59,969 nucleotides of DNA from an uncultured Muribaculaceae bacterium (GTDB lineage Bacteria; Bacteroidota; Bacteroidia; Bacteroidales; Muribaculaceae). Under the pieces are notes generated by a model that did no database searches, was not told where the DNA came from, and worked only from the letters and a program-made list of their open reading frames with translations. Where the stretch lies: assembly GCA_910579035.1 (NCBI GenBank), contig CAJTSR010000017.1:1-59969 (forward strand). The letters run 5' to 3'. Below are positions 18,492 through 26,440 of this stretch, in pieces. Every line of letters begins with the position of its first letter. The first letter of the stretch is position 1. Made by a program: the position numbers and the translations under genes.

Positions 18492-20259
18492 ATATCTTGC
18501 TCTTGGACACGAAGCCGACGTATTTGCCGTTTTCAACCACCGGGAGATTCCACGCCCCGGTGTCGTCGAACGTCTTCATTACATTATCCATGCTCTCCCC
18601 CACCTCGATGCGGGCTGCCGGCGCTGCCATAAATGTGCTCACGCGCATACGCCGGTACAGCTCGGGGCGGAACATGATGTTGCGTATGTCGTCGAGCAAC
18701 ACCACGCCCATCAGCTCGCGGCGCTCGTTGATTACCGGGAATAGATTGCGGTTGCTTTTCGCAATCACATCTACCATCTCCTTGAGAGTCATCTCAGGAT
18801 ATACGGGCAGGAAGTCTGTTTCTATCACATTGTTGACTTTCAGCAGCGTAAGCACAGCCTTGTCCTTATGGTGCGTGAGCAGCTGCCCCTGCTTGGCCAG
18901 TCGCATGGTGTATATCGAGTAAGGCTCGAATACCTTTATGGTGCCGTAGGATATGGTGCTTACTATGAGCAGAGGCAGGAACAGCTCGTAGCCTCCCGTA
19001 AGCTCTGCCGTGAGGAAGATGGCCATAAGGGGCGCGTGCATGACGCCGCTCATCACACCGGCCATGCCTATCAGGGCGAAATTTTTGGTCGACAGTTCCA
19101 CCCCGAGGCCGAAATGATTGACAAGGAAGGCGAACAGGAAGCCCGTGAGGCAGCCCACGTACAGCGATGGCGCGAATGTGCCGCCCACGCCTCCGGCTCC
19201 GTTGGTGGCCGAGGTGGCGAATGCCTTAGTGGCAATCACAAGACCGATAAATATGGCAAGAAACCACACCTCGTTCCTGTCGCCATAGAATATCGAGCCG
19301 TTGACTATCGACGAGGTATCGCCTCCGAGCAGACCCACTATCGAGCCATATCCTTCGCCGTACAGCGGCGGGAACACGAACACCAGACCCGCGAGTATAG
19401 TACAACCTATCAATGTCTTGAGCCACGGAGCCTTGAATCGTCCGAAGAAATTCTCCATCATATTCATTACCCGTGTGAAATAGAGCGAGGCAAAGCCGCA
19501 CACAAGGCCGAGCATTATCACAAACGGTATTCTCGAAGTATAGAAGTCCTCGGTCTGGGCGAAGAAGAACTCAAACTCATAGCCCGTATACACATAAGCG
19601 AGAGTGGTACTGGTAATCGAGGCTATCAGCAGAGGCATCACCGACACCGTGGTAAGGTCGAGCATCAGCACCTCGAGAGTGAAAAGCATGCCCGCGATAG
19701 GCGCCTTGAAGATGCCGGCGATACCGGCGGCGGCACCGCAGCCCACAAGTATCATAAGTATTCGGGGCGACATTCGGAACACACGGCCGAGGTTAGAACC
19801 TATGGCGGCGCCGGTGAACACAATCGGGCCCTCCGCTCCGACCGAACCGCCGAAGCCTATCGTCACAGAACTGGCAAGCACCGACGAGTACATATTATGG
19901 CGCTTCAAGCGGCTCTTTTTCTGCGATATGGCGTAAAGCACGCGCGTCACACCGTGACTGATATTGTCGCGCACCACATAGCGCACATACAGCGCCGTGA
20001 GCACCACGCCCGCAGCAGGCAGCAATATATACAGGTAGTTGCCGCTTTCAAGATTGATATGCGAAGTCAAGCCCGAAGATATGGAGTGTATGAGGAACTT
20101 TAGCACAATGGCCGCAAGACCGCTGAAAATACCCACAAAAAAGGCAAGCACAAGCACAAAATTCTTCTCCTTGATATGGCGCTCACGCCACACCAAAAAG
20201 TTCAGAAACACCTCTCTTACCCCTCTCTTACCGTTTACCTTTTCCTCTTTGCAATCCAT
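18448..20259 (-). CDS. CLC-family chloride channel or Cl-/H+ antiporter with two CBS domains
   Basis: A 603-residue CLC protein from the ATG at 20259 (MDCKEEK); the frame opens at a TTG three codons earlier. CLC signatures are in order: DNISHGVT (~99), GGSVGAEGP with the gating Glu at ~143, and GGVGGTFAPSL. The gating glutamate keeps an exchanger mechanism possible, but channel and antiporter cannot be told apart here. Ten or more membrane helices are followed by two cytoplasmic CBS domains (VIETDFLPVYPEMTLKEM... and VSTFMAAPAARIEVGESM...), which usually sense nucleotides. The last 44 bases overlap the XusC-like gene on the other strand. Confidence 0.92.
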   Translation of the reverse strand: MDCKEEKVNGKRGVREVFLNFLVWRERHIKEKNFVLVLAFFVGIFSGLAAIVLKFLIHSISSGLTSHINLESGNYLYILLPAAGVVLTALYVRYVVRDNISHGVTRVLYAISQKKSRLKRHNMYSSVLASSVTIGFGGSVGAEGPIVFTGAAIGSNLGRVFRMSPRILMILVGCGAAAGIAGIFKAPIAGMLFTLEVLMLDLTTVSVMPLLIASITSTTLAYVYTGYEFEFFFAQTEDFYTSRIPFVIMLGLVCGFASLYFTRVMNMMENFFGRFKAPWLKTLIGCTILAGLVFVFPPLYGEGYGSIVGLLGGDTSSIVNGSIFYGDRNEVWFLAIFIGLVIATKAFATSATNGAGGVGGTFAPSLYVGCLTGFLFAFLVNHFGLGVELSTKNFALIGMAGVMSGVMHAPLMAIFLTAELTGGYELFLPLLIVSTISYGTIKVFEPYSIYTMRLAKQGQLLTHHKDKAVLTLLKVNNVIETDFLPVYPEMTLKEMVDVIAKSNRNLFPVINERRELMGVVLLDDIRNIMFRPELYRRMRVSTFMAAPAARIEVGESMDNVMKTFDDTGAWNLPVVENGKYVGFVSKSKIFNSYRRVLRHYCED

Positions 20260-20269
20260 AAAAACCAAA

Positions 20270-20314
20270 TCCTCATTAGAATCATTCCCAATTCCTCATT
20301 CCTACTTCCTCATT
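20270..20314 (-). repeat. Three short direct repeats in the CLC leader
   Basis: The minus strand carries AATGAGGA three times (+ strand TCCTCATT at 20270-20277, 20293-20300 and 20307-20314) between the sugar-transferase stop codon and the CLC start. Each copy looks like a start/Shine-Dalgarno fragment. The unit is short and function is unknown. Confidence 0.6.
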
Positions 20315-21734
20315 AAATACCCTTCCCCGTAACGATGGTATTGACGGTATAGAACAATATCTTGAGGTCCACGCCGAGCGACACATTCTCTATATACAGC
20401 AAGTCGTAAGCGCTGCGCTCTATCATCTCGTCGATATTGCAAGCGTATCCGCATTTCACAACCGCCCACGACGTAAGCCCGGGGCGCACCTGGTGAATCA
20501 ACGTGTGGCTGGGACGGCGGGCGAGTATCTGCTCGACAAAAAATTCACGTTCCGGGCGCGGCCCCACGAGCGACATATCGCCGACAAAGACATTCCACAG
20601 CTGCGGAAGCTCGTCGAGGCGGTACTTGCGGAGCACTCGGCCAAGGCGCGTTATGCGGGGGTCGCCGGGGCGCGACAAAGCCGGGCCGTCGGGCTCGGCA
20701 TCGACACACATGCTCCTGAACTTATTGACCTTGAACAGACGCTTGTGACGCCCCACCCGCACCTGCCTGTACAACACGGGGCCGGGCGAATCGAGCCGTA
20801 CCGCAAGCGCAATCAAAGCCATAAGAGGCGACAGCGCCACAAGGGCCAGACCCGCGAGGAAGGCGTCGGAAGCCCGCTTCATATTGGCAACCGACGGCGG
20901 TATGTTGGCATTGGTAATGTCTACCAACGGCTCAGAAACCACGGCTGAAAAACGAGGCCTGAACGCCATAAGGTCGTACAGGTCGGCAGGAACGAAAATA
21001 GGCAGTCCGTGGCGGTACATATTGTCGATAAGCTCCGCGGTGCGCCCCACACCCTGCGGCGACGGAAGCACCACCAGCGCCCCTATGCCAAGCTCCGAAC
21101 ACAGCTCGCCCACAGAGCGGCCTCGCAGCACGGGCAAGCCCGCGATACTGTCACCGGGACAGGCGCCGTCGACATCGACGCAGCCCGCAAGCCGAAGCCC
21201 CGAACGCACCGACGACCGGCTTATACGCCTGAGCCTCGACTCGTTGTCGGCCGACGCGCCTATCACGAGGGTATTCACCACGTACAGGCCGCGTTTTATC
21301 TTGCGCGCCGTCCGGGTTGTAATCCAGTAGCGCGACAGCCCTGTAGGAAGCGCCAGACACAGAAAAAGGACGCCGAGTATCTCGTAGTTGTCGAGCCGTT
21401 CGGGAATATCATCATTGATAAGCACCGCAAAAAATATGCCGAGCATGCCCACGAACGACACCACCACGGTGTTGAACATCTCTTCAAGACGCGAGCGGTA
21501 TAGCGTGCCGCTGCGGTTATATGTACCGCTAAGGGCATAAAGCCCTATCATACCGGCCGGTACAACAATCTGCCCCCACTGCACCACAGGGTCGAGGTAA
21601 AAAGAAAGGAAAGATACCTCCGACAAGCCCGGCAGCGAAAGATAGCGCACAACATTGAATACGAACCACCCGACCTCCAGCATAAGGAAGTCGGAAAGTA
21701 TATATTTGAGTTGCTGGCGCTTAACAGTCGTCAT
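20313..21734 (-). CDS. Initiating polyprenyl-phosphate sugar phosphotransferase (WbaP/CpsE type)
   Basis: A 473-residue enzyme that moves a sugar-1-phosphate from a nucleotide sugar to undecaprenyl phosphate, the first step of capsule or exopolysaccharide synthesis. The N-terminal third has several membrane helices, the middle (~160-270) is the CoA-binding-like domain typical of this family, and the C-terminus (~275-473) is the catalytic Bac_transf domain with a re-entrant helix (DAFLAGLALVALSPLMALIAL), SPGPVLYRQVRVG, FRSM, RKYRLDELPQLWNVF and GDMSLVGPRPE. It overlaps tsaC by 4 bases (ATGA). No glycosyltransferases or flippase are next to it, so it must work with genes elsewhere, possibly with the wza/wzc pair about 10 kb away. 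Confidence 0.92.
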   Translation of the reverse strand: MTTVKRQQLKYILSDFLMLEVGWFVFNVVRYLSLPGLSEVSFLSFYLDPVVQWGQIVVPAGMIGLYALSGTYNRSGTLYRSRLEEMFNTVVVSFVGMLGIFFAVLINDDIPERLDNYEILGVLFLCLALPTGLSRYWITTRTARKIKRGLYVVNTLVIGASADNESRLRRISRSSVRSGLRLAGCVDVDGACPGDSIAGLPVLRGRSVGELCSELGIGALVVLPSPQGVGRTAELIDNMYRHGLPIFVPADLYDLMAFRPRFSAVVSEPLVDITNANIPPSVANMKRASDAFLAGLALVALSPLMALIALAVRLDSPGPVLYRQVRVGRHKRLFKVNKFRSMCVDAEPDGPALSRPGDPRITRLGRVLRKYRLDELPQLWNVFVGDMSLVGPRPEREFFVEQILARRPSHTLIHQVRPGLTSWAVVKCGYACNIDEMIERSAYDLLYIENVSLGVDLKILFYTVNTIVTGKGI

Positions 21735-22315
21735 GGGCGTAGTATCTTAAACAGGCCGCCGGCCGAAAGCCGCATCACGGTCGACGCCGCAGTTGCCGGC
21801 GCCTCGTCGCGACGCGATTCGCACACATAGTCCGCACCGTCTATAATATCGCTGCTTATCTGGGCAAAGCACATCGGCGTGGGCTCACCGCTCACATTGG
21901 CAGATGTCGACACCAGCGGCCGGCCAAAGGCTCGGCACAACGCCGCGCTAAATTCCTCGCGGGTTAGCCGCACGCCTATGCTTCCGTCGGAAGCCTGCAA
22001 TTCGGCAGCAAGCCCGGCAACAGCCGACGGCGAATCGTACACTATCGTTATCGGCTTCTCGGCATACTCTATCAGCTGCCACGCCACTTCCGGCACATCG
22101 GCAACGGTGCGTTCGAGCTGCCCCTCGCTGCCTACGAGCGTTATCAGAGCCTTGGCGTCGGCCCGGCGTTTCAGCGAAAACACCTTGCGCACGGCCTCCG
22201 GCGAGGTCGCGTCGCAGCCTATGCCCCACACAGTGTCGGTAGGATAGACTATAAGCCCTCCACGGCGAAGCACCTCCACGGCGCGGCGTATATCATCGGC
22301 ATACTCCGGTTTCAC
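21731..22315 (-). CDS. tsaC: L-threonylcarbamoyladenylate synthase (Sua5/YrdC family)
   Basis: A 194-residue YrdC-domain enzyme that makes threonylcarbamoyl-AMP from Thr, bicarbonate and ATP for the t6A modification of ANN-decoding tRNAs. The family hallmarks GGLIVYPTDTVWGIGCDAT, FSLKRRADAKALITLV, PITIVYDSPSAV and PLVSTSANVSGEPT are intact. Length matches the short TsaC form without a Sua5 domain. It starts with GTG at 22315, overlapping the tsaB stop by 4 bases (GTGA), so the two are translationally coupled. No other in-frame start near this position is credible. Confidence 0.95.
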   Translation of the reverse strand: MKPEYADDIRRAVEVLRRGGLIVYPTDTVWGIGCDATSPEAVRKVFSLKRRADAKALITLVGSEGQLERTVADVPEVAWQLIEYAEKPITIVYDSPSAVAGLAAELQASDGSIGVRLTREEFSAALCRAFGRPLVSTSANVSGEPTPMCFAQISSDIIDGADYVCESRRDEAPATAASTVMRLSAGGLFKILRP

Positions 22316-23013
22316 AGCACTTTGTGTTTCGGGGTTGTTGCCTGAAATTCTTTCAGATACACAGGCACGGAGTACGCCGTGTCAATAAAGCTGCGGCGGG
22401 CGTACGCAAGCTCTGCCAAAGCAACCATGTCGACAGCAAGCGCCTCCACATCGGGCACATACACAGCGCCGGGGCAATCGGCCATCAGCTCCTGAGCCTT
22501 GGCCGCGCCGCTGCCGAAATACAGTATCGGACGCCCGCTCGCCTTAAGATCGGCATAGGAGCCTTCATCGAGTATCATGGCCTGAGGCGCAAGCAACTCG
22601 GCAAGACCGAAATCGTAGGCGGCGGTATAGACTTCCATACGGCGCGCATCGACCATCGGCACGAATATGGTATCGGGGTCGATGTCGTCGGTCGAGAACA
22701 TCACACGCGACGCGAGCAGTTCGAGCGTCTTTACCCCTATCAGCGGCACATCAAGCGCGTAAGCCAAGCCCTTAGCCTCGCTAAGGCCTATGCGCAGACC
22801 CGTATAGCTACCCGGACCGAGGCTCACGGCAACAGCGTCGGGCTTAAGCCCGTGCTCGGCTCCGTAGTCAAGGCAGTATTTTACAAAATCGCTCAGCATG
22901 GCGGCATGGTTGCGCCCCGTAAAATCCTCGCGGTGCGCAAGTATCATACCGTCGGAAGTCAGGGCCGCCGAGCACGGCGAACCCGAGGTTTCGATTTCAA
23001 GTATTGTACTCAT
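22312..23013 (-). CDS. tsaB: tRNA threonylcarbamoyladenosine modification protein TsaB
   Basis: A 233-residue ASKHA-fold protein that partners TsaD in t6A synthesis. I start at MSTILEIETSGSPCSAAL (ATG 23013), the usual TsaB N-terminus; the frame extends upstream without meaning. Family motifs are DFTGRNHAAML, AVSLGPGSYTGLRIGLSEAKGLAYAL and VPMVDARRMEVYTAAYD. It is first in a three-gene overlapping operon, tsaB-tsaC-sugar phosphotransferase. A -7-like TATCTTTG lies on the minus strand 18 bases upstream. Confidence 0.95.
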   Translation of the reverse strand: MSTILEIETSGSPCSAALTSDGMILAHREDFTGRNHAAMLSDFVKYCLDYGAEHGLKPDAVAVSLGPGSYTGLRIGLSEAKGLAYALDVPLIGVKTLELLASRVMFSTDDIDPDTIFVPMVDARRMEVYTAAYDFGLAELLAPQAMILDEGSYADLKASGRPILYFGSGAAKAQELMADCPGAVYVPDVEALAVDMVALAELAYARRSFIDTAYSVPVYLKEFQATTPKHKVL

Positions 23014-23030
23014 CTGCTCTGTGTTTTCGG

Positions 23031-23038
23031 CAAAGATA
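23031..23038 (-). promoter_or_regulatory. -7-like element of the tsaB operon
   Basis: The minus strand reads TATCTTTG (TAnnTTTG consensus), 18 bases before the tsaB ATG. No good -33 box was found at the expected spacing. The divergent yicC gene has its own -7-like TAATTTTG on the plus strand at 23083-23090. Confidence 0.45.
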
Positions 23039-23173
23039 CTACTTTTTCCATTTAAAACAGCCCGACCTTTGCCGATATTTTGTAATTTTGCAGCCGCAGG
23101 CGCGCCGTGGGGTGCGCCCTCCCCCTCACCAACAGGCGCCAAGCAAGGGGTAGGCGCCGAGCAGTCCTGCATT

Positions 23174-24061
23174 ATGCTTATGTCTATGACAGGTTTCGGG
23201 AAAGCTATCGCCGAAGCTGGCGCAAAGAAAATTTGCGTGGAAATCAAATCTCTCAACTCCAAGCAGATGGATCTCAATGTCCGTATGCCATACTCTTTCC
23301 GCGAACACGAGTTGCAGCTCCGCGCATTCGTAGGTCATGCCGTTGAACGCGGCAAGGTCGACCTCACCGTATCTGTCGAAAGCAATGCCGGAACCGCCGA
23401 CACACCGTCAGCACGGCTGAACGTGTCGGCCCTCGAATGCTACAAGCAGCAAATCAAAGAAGCCGCCGAAACGCTCGGCATAGGCGAGCCTGCCGACTGG
23501 TACTCCGTGCTGCTGCGTTTCCCCGACGCCATAAGCACAGCCACACCGGAGCTTGCCGACGACAACGAGGCTGCCGCACTCGAAAAAGCAACGGCAGATG
23601 CCGTTGAAGCCCTGCGGGCACATCGCCGCGCGGAAGGACTCGAACTCGAAAAGTTCTTCGCATCGCGCATAGACGACCTCTCCGAGCTGCTCAGGCAGAT
23701 AGAGCCTTTCGAGCAAGAGCGAGTACCCAAGATAAGGCAGCGCATCGAGGAAAACCTCGGAAAACTCAACCTCCCCGACTACGACAAAGGCCGCCTCGAA
23801 CAGGAAATGATATTCTACATCGAAAAACTCGATGTCAACGAGGAAAAGCAGCGCCTCGGCAAACACCTTGCATATTTTATCGAAACGATGGAAGCCCCCA
23901 CTCCCGGACAAGGCAAAAAACTCGGCTTCATAGCCCAGGAGATGGGACGCGAAATCAACACCCTCGGCTCCAAAAGCAACCACGCCGAAATGCAGGCCAT
24001 AGTGGTGCGGATGAAAGACCTTTTGGAACAAATCAAAGAGCAGGTGCTCAACGTGCTATAG
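23174..24061 (+). CDS. yicC: YicC-family endoribonuclease
   Basis: A 295-residue YicC protein. Homologues are stress-linked endoribonucleases involved in small-RNA and RNA turnover. The start MLMSMTGFGKA at 23174 fits the family opening (M-x-x-SMTGFG). The YicC-like N-terminal domain (~1-155) and the DUF1732 C-terminus (~210-295: EKQRLGKHLAYFIETM, GKKLGFIAQEMGREINTLGSKSN, IVVRMKDLLEQIKEQVLNV) are both complete. The mRNA leader is long (about 80 bases) and G/C-rich. The gene's last 6 bases overlap the 3' end of the opposite-strand gene at 24056. Confidence 0.92.
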   Translation: MLMSMTGFGKAIAEAGAKKICVEIKSLNSKQMDLNVRMPYSFREHELQLRAFVGHAVERGKVDLTVSVESNAGTADTPSARLNVSALECYKQQIKEAAETLGIGEPADWYSVLLRFPDAISTATPELADDNEAAALEKATADAVEALRAHRRAEGLELEKFFASRIDDLSELLRQIEPFEQERVPKIRQRIEENLGKLNLPDYDKGRLEQEMIFYIEKLDVNEEKQRLGKHLAYFIETMEAPTPGQGKKLGFIAQEMGREINTLGSKSNHAEMQAIVVRMKDLLEQIKEQVLNVL

Positions 24062-25024
24062 CACGAGCATGTACTTCGCTGCAAGTCCCGGATAGTCCCG
24101 GGCTGTCACAACGAGCATATACGAGCCTCTCGGAAGAGAAGCCACAGAGATATCTATTGTTACCGAGCCGGATCCCGCAAGGGCTTCGGCTTTTTCATAA
24201 CAATGGCCTGCGGCATCGACAAGCGAGGCTTCAATCATAAATGGCTCGCAAACAGAAGAATTGCCGACAACAAGCTCCAAAACTCCGTCACGAACCTTGA
24301 GAGAGGCTCCCGCGAGATAAGCCCGCGCCCCGGCGGCAGCGTCGGCTTCCCCTGCCATACTTTCCACCGGCGCCGACGACAGATAGAGCCGCCCGAATGG
24401 CAGCATACCGTCGCCGTCATATTCTGTCTGCACGGCCAGAGGCACACGGCAGCCGTCTGCATACCACCTGTGGATAGTCACCGTATATGCCCGGGATTCT
24501 TCCGCCCCGGCCGGGAAGCGCTCGTCAAGACGCTGCACCTCCCGCACAAGCGTCACACCGCCCACAGTGTCGGCCACAGCGCGGACAAGACGGCCTGTGC
24601 CACAAACCTCGCTGCGAAGTGTACCGACAGCCGACACGGCCACATCGCCGCGCCTGCCTCGGAGCGACACACCACCGACACCGGCAGTACCACCGCAAAG
24701 AGGGAAACGAGCGACGACAGTCAAAGAATCGTTCAGAAGCCCTTCGATACGCCCTGAGGTATAGCCCCGGAACAGCAGCGAGTCACCCCTGAAAAGATAC
24801 AGCAGCTCCCTGCCGCCAAGACGCTCGCCGTAGATACCCGAAGCCCCTATTCCCGCAAAAGCCTTCGAGCGGGAATCCTCCACCGCGAGCCGCGAAACAT
24901 CCCATACGTCGCCCGCAAGAACCTCTTCTCCAAAAGGCGAATACTCAAGTTCATACTCCGTGCGTTCTCCGGCGGCGACGAACGGCAGCACCGACAATGC
25001 GGCATAGACAAACAGCTTTTTCAT
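24056..25024 (-). CDS. Secreted protein of unknown function
   Basis: A 322-residue protein I do not recognise. I start at MKKLFVYAALSVLPFVAAG (ATG 25024), which gives a clear signal peptide; eight further codons upstream add nothing. It is rich in glycine, serine and beta-prone stretches (GIGASGIYGERLGG, GGTAGVGGVSLRGRRGDVAVSAVG) and has no catalytic motif I can name. The C-terminal ~45 residues (SVTIDISVASLPRGSYMLVVTARDYPGLAAKYMLVL) resemble a type IX secretion-type Ig-like sorting domain, so it may be exported to the surface. It is divergent from bamD and convergent with yicC (6-base overlap). Confidence 0.6.
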   Translation of the reverse strand: MKKLFVYAALSVLPFVAAGERTEYELEYSPFGEEVLAGDVWDVSRLAVEDSRSKAFAGIGASGIYGERLGGRELLYLFRGDSLLFRGYTSGRIEGLLNDSLTVVARFPLCGGTAGVGGVSLRGRRGDVAVSAVGTLRSEVCGTGRLVRAVADTVGGVTLVREVQRLDERFPAGAEESRAYTVTIHRWYADGCRVPLAVQTEYDGDGMLPFGRLYLSSAPVESMAGEADAAAGARAYLAGASLKVRDGVLELVVGNSSVCEPFMIEASLVDAAGHCYEKAEALAGSGSVTIDISVASLPRGSYMLVVTARDYPGLAAKYMLVL

Positions 25025-25166
25025 GGTATCAGGAATTTGTACAAACATAGCGATTTTCGGGCAATTAACAAAACAAAACGTGCCACAAACGAATCATAAA
25101 ATGTTAATTATAGGTAAAGTGGTGCTGTTTATCCGCCAAAGGCAAGGCCGTATCGGCTTTTTTTCC

Positions 25167-25174
25167 TAACTTTG
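25167..25174 (+). promoter_or_regulatory. -7-like element of bamD
   Basis: TAACTTTG matches the TAnnTTTG consensus 24 bases before the bamD ATG. A -33 TTTG is not evident. Confidence 0.5.
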
Positions 25175-25198
25175 CGCATTAGTACGAACACATAATTC

Positions 25199-25999
25199 AT
25201 GCGCTACTATATCCTATACATCATTGCGGCACTTATGATGTGCTCCTGCGGCGAATACCAGCGCGCCCAGAAAAGCAACGACTACAACTACAAGTTTGAA
25301 TACGCCAAGCGCGCGTTTGAACAGAAAAAATACGTGCAGGCCGCGACCCTGCTTCAGGACTGCGTATCGGTTTTCAAAGGCTCGGACAAAGCCGAAGAAT
25401 CCATGTACCTGCTCGCTATGAGCCACTACGAGAACAAGGACTATATAAGCTCCGGCGCATACTTCAAGACATACTACAGCCGTTACCCGAGAGGCAAATA
25501 TGTGGAATCAGCACGCTTCTTCTGCGGATACGGTTACTATCTCGACTCCCCCGAAGCACAGCTTGACCAGACAGGCACAATCAAGGCCATAGAAGAACTG
25601 CAGGCATTCCTCGATTTCTTCCCGCGCAGCGACAAAGTGTCGATTGCACAGAACGCAATCTTCGAGATGCAGGACAAGCTCACCCTCAAGCAGCTACAGA
25701 ATGCGCAGCTCTACTACAACCTCGGCAACTATATGGGCAACAACTATGAAAGCGCCGTGATTGTAGCCCGCAACGCCGTAAAAGACTACCCTTATTCCAA
25801 ATACAAGGAAGAGCTCGAAATGCTCATACTCAAAGCCCGGTATCAGGAAGCAGCCAACTCTATCGAAGAGCGCAAGGCCGACCGATTCCGCGACGTGGTA
25901 GACGAATATTACTCTTTCATCAACAACTACCCCGACAGCCCCAACCGCGCCGAGGCCGACAATATCCTCAAAATAGCCCAGCGATACGTAAAGGACTGA
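25199..25999 (+). CDS. bamD: Outer-membrane protein assembly factor BamD
   Basis: A 266-residue TPR lipoprotein of the BAM complex, which inserts beta-barrel proteins into the outer membrane. The signal peptide ends MMCSCGEY (lipid Cys ~17). TPR motifs follow: YAKRAFEQKKYVQAATLLQDCV, ESMYLLAMSHYENKDYISSGAYFKTYYSRYPRGKYVESARFFCGYGYY, then AIEELQAFLDFFPRSDKV and YNLGNYMGNNYESAVIVARNAVKDYPYSKYKEELEML. This arrangement is characteristic of YfiO/BamD of Bacteroidetes. It is followed 44 bases later by rpoZ on the same strand, a common pairing in this phylum. Confidence 0.95.
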   Translation: MRYYILYIIAALMMCSCGEYQRAQKSNDYNYKFEYAKRAFEQKKYVQAATLLQDCVSVFKGSDKAEESMYLLAMSHYENKDYISSGAYFKTYYSRYPRGKYVESARFFCGYGYYLDSPEAQLDQTGTIKAIEELQAFLDFFPRSDKVSIAQNAIFEMQDKLTLKQLQNAQLYYNLGNYMGNNYESAVIVARNAVKDYPYSKYKEELEMLILKARYQEAANSIEERKADRFRDVVDEYYSFINNYPDSPNRAEADNILKIAQRYVKD

Positions 26000-26043
26000 C
26001 AGACTTTCATTTTCACGAAAACAATAAACCTCCAATATTTTTC

Positions 26044-26376
26044 ATGGATTTCAAGAAAAGCAACACGCCGCTCAACACCGTTACACGCGACATGATTGAG
26101 CTCTCTCAGGACACCGGCAACATCTATGAAACCGTGTGCATCATCTCAAAGCGCGCAAACCAGATTGCAGCACAGATGAAAAGCGACCTCGAAAAGAAAC
26201 TCCAGGAATTCGCACCCTACAACGACAACCTTGAAGAAGTGAGCGAAAACCGTGAACAGATCGAAATATCCCGCTACTACGAGCGCCTCCCCAAACCGAC
26301 GCTAATCGCCACACAGGAATACATCGACCACAAACTCTTCTTCCGCAAGAGCAACAAAGACCGCAGCAATCTCTGA
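26044..26376 (+). CDS. rpoZ: DNA-directed RNA polymerase omega subunit (Rpb6-like)
   Basis: A 110-residue Bacteroidetes-type omega subunit that helps assemble RNA polymerase around beta-prime. The conserved segment TGNIYETVCIISKRANQIAAQMKSDLEKKLQEF (~22-55) and the C-terminal LPKPTLIATQEYIDHKLFFRK are typical of this phylum; it is poorly similar to E. coli omega. It is co-oriented with bamD and ends before a strong hairpin. Confidence 0.92.
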   Translation: MDFKKSNTPLNTVTRDMIELSQDTGNIYETVCIISKRANQIAAQMKSDLEKKLQEFAPYNDNLEEVSENREQIEISRYYERLPKPTLIATQEYIDHKLFFRKSNKDRSNL

Positions 26377-26390
26377 TTCGCCTATAATAC

Positions 26391-26429
26391 AACAAAAACG
26401 GCAGCGTCACACACGCTGCCGTTTTTGTT
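26391..26429. terminator. Bidirectional terminator between rpoZ and the nonulosonate gene
   Basis: A perfect 17-bp stem (AACAAAAACGGCAGCGT and its complement) encloses the 5-base loop CACAC. The A/T arms give a T-tract on both strands, so it can end both the bamD-rpoZ transcript and the opposing wza-wzc-legB-NeuB transcript. Confidence 0.92.
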
Positions 26430-26440
26430 GCCATTCAGAC

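Noticed and set aside
18868..20103. 411-codon plus-strand frame over the CLC gene
   Set aside because: Antisense shadow of a protein with clear CLC motifs; composition is His/Arg/Glu-rich and lacks hydrophobic order.
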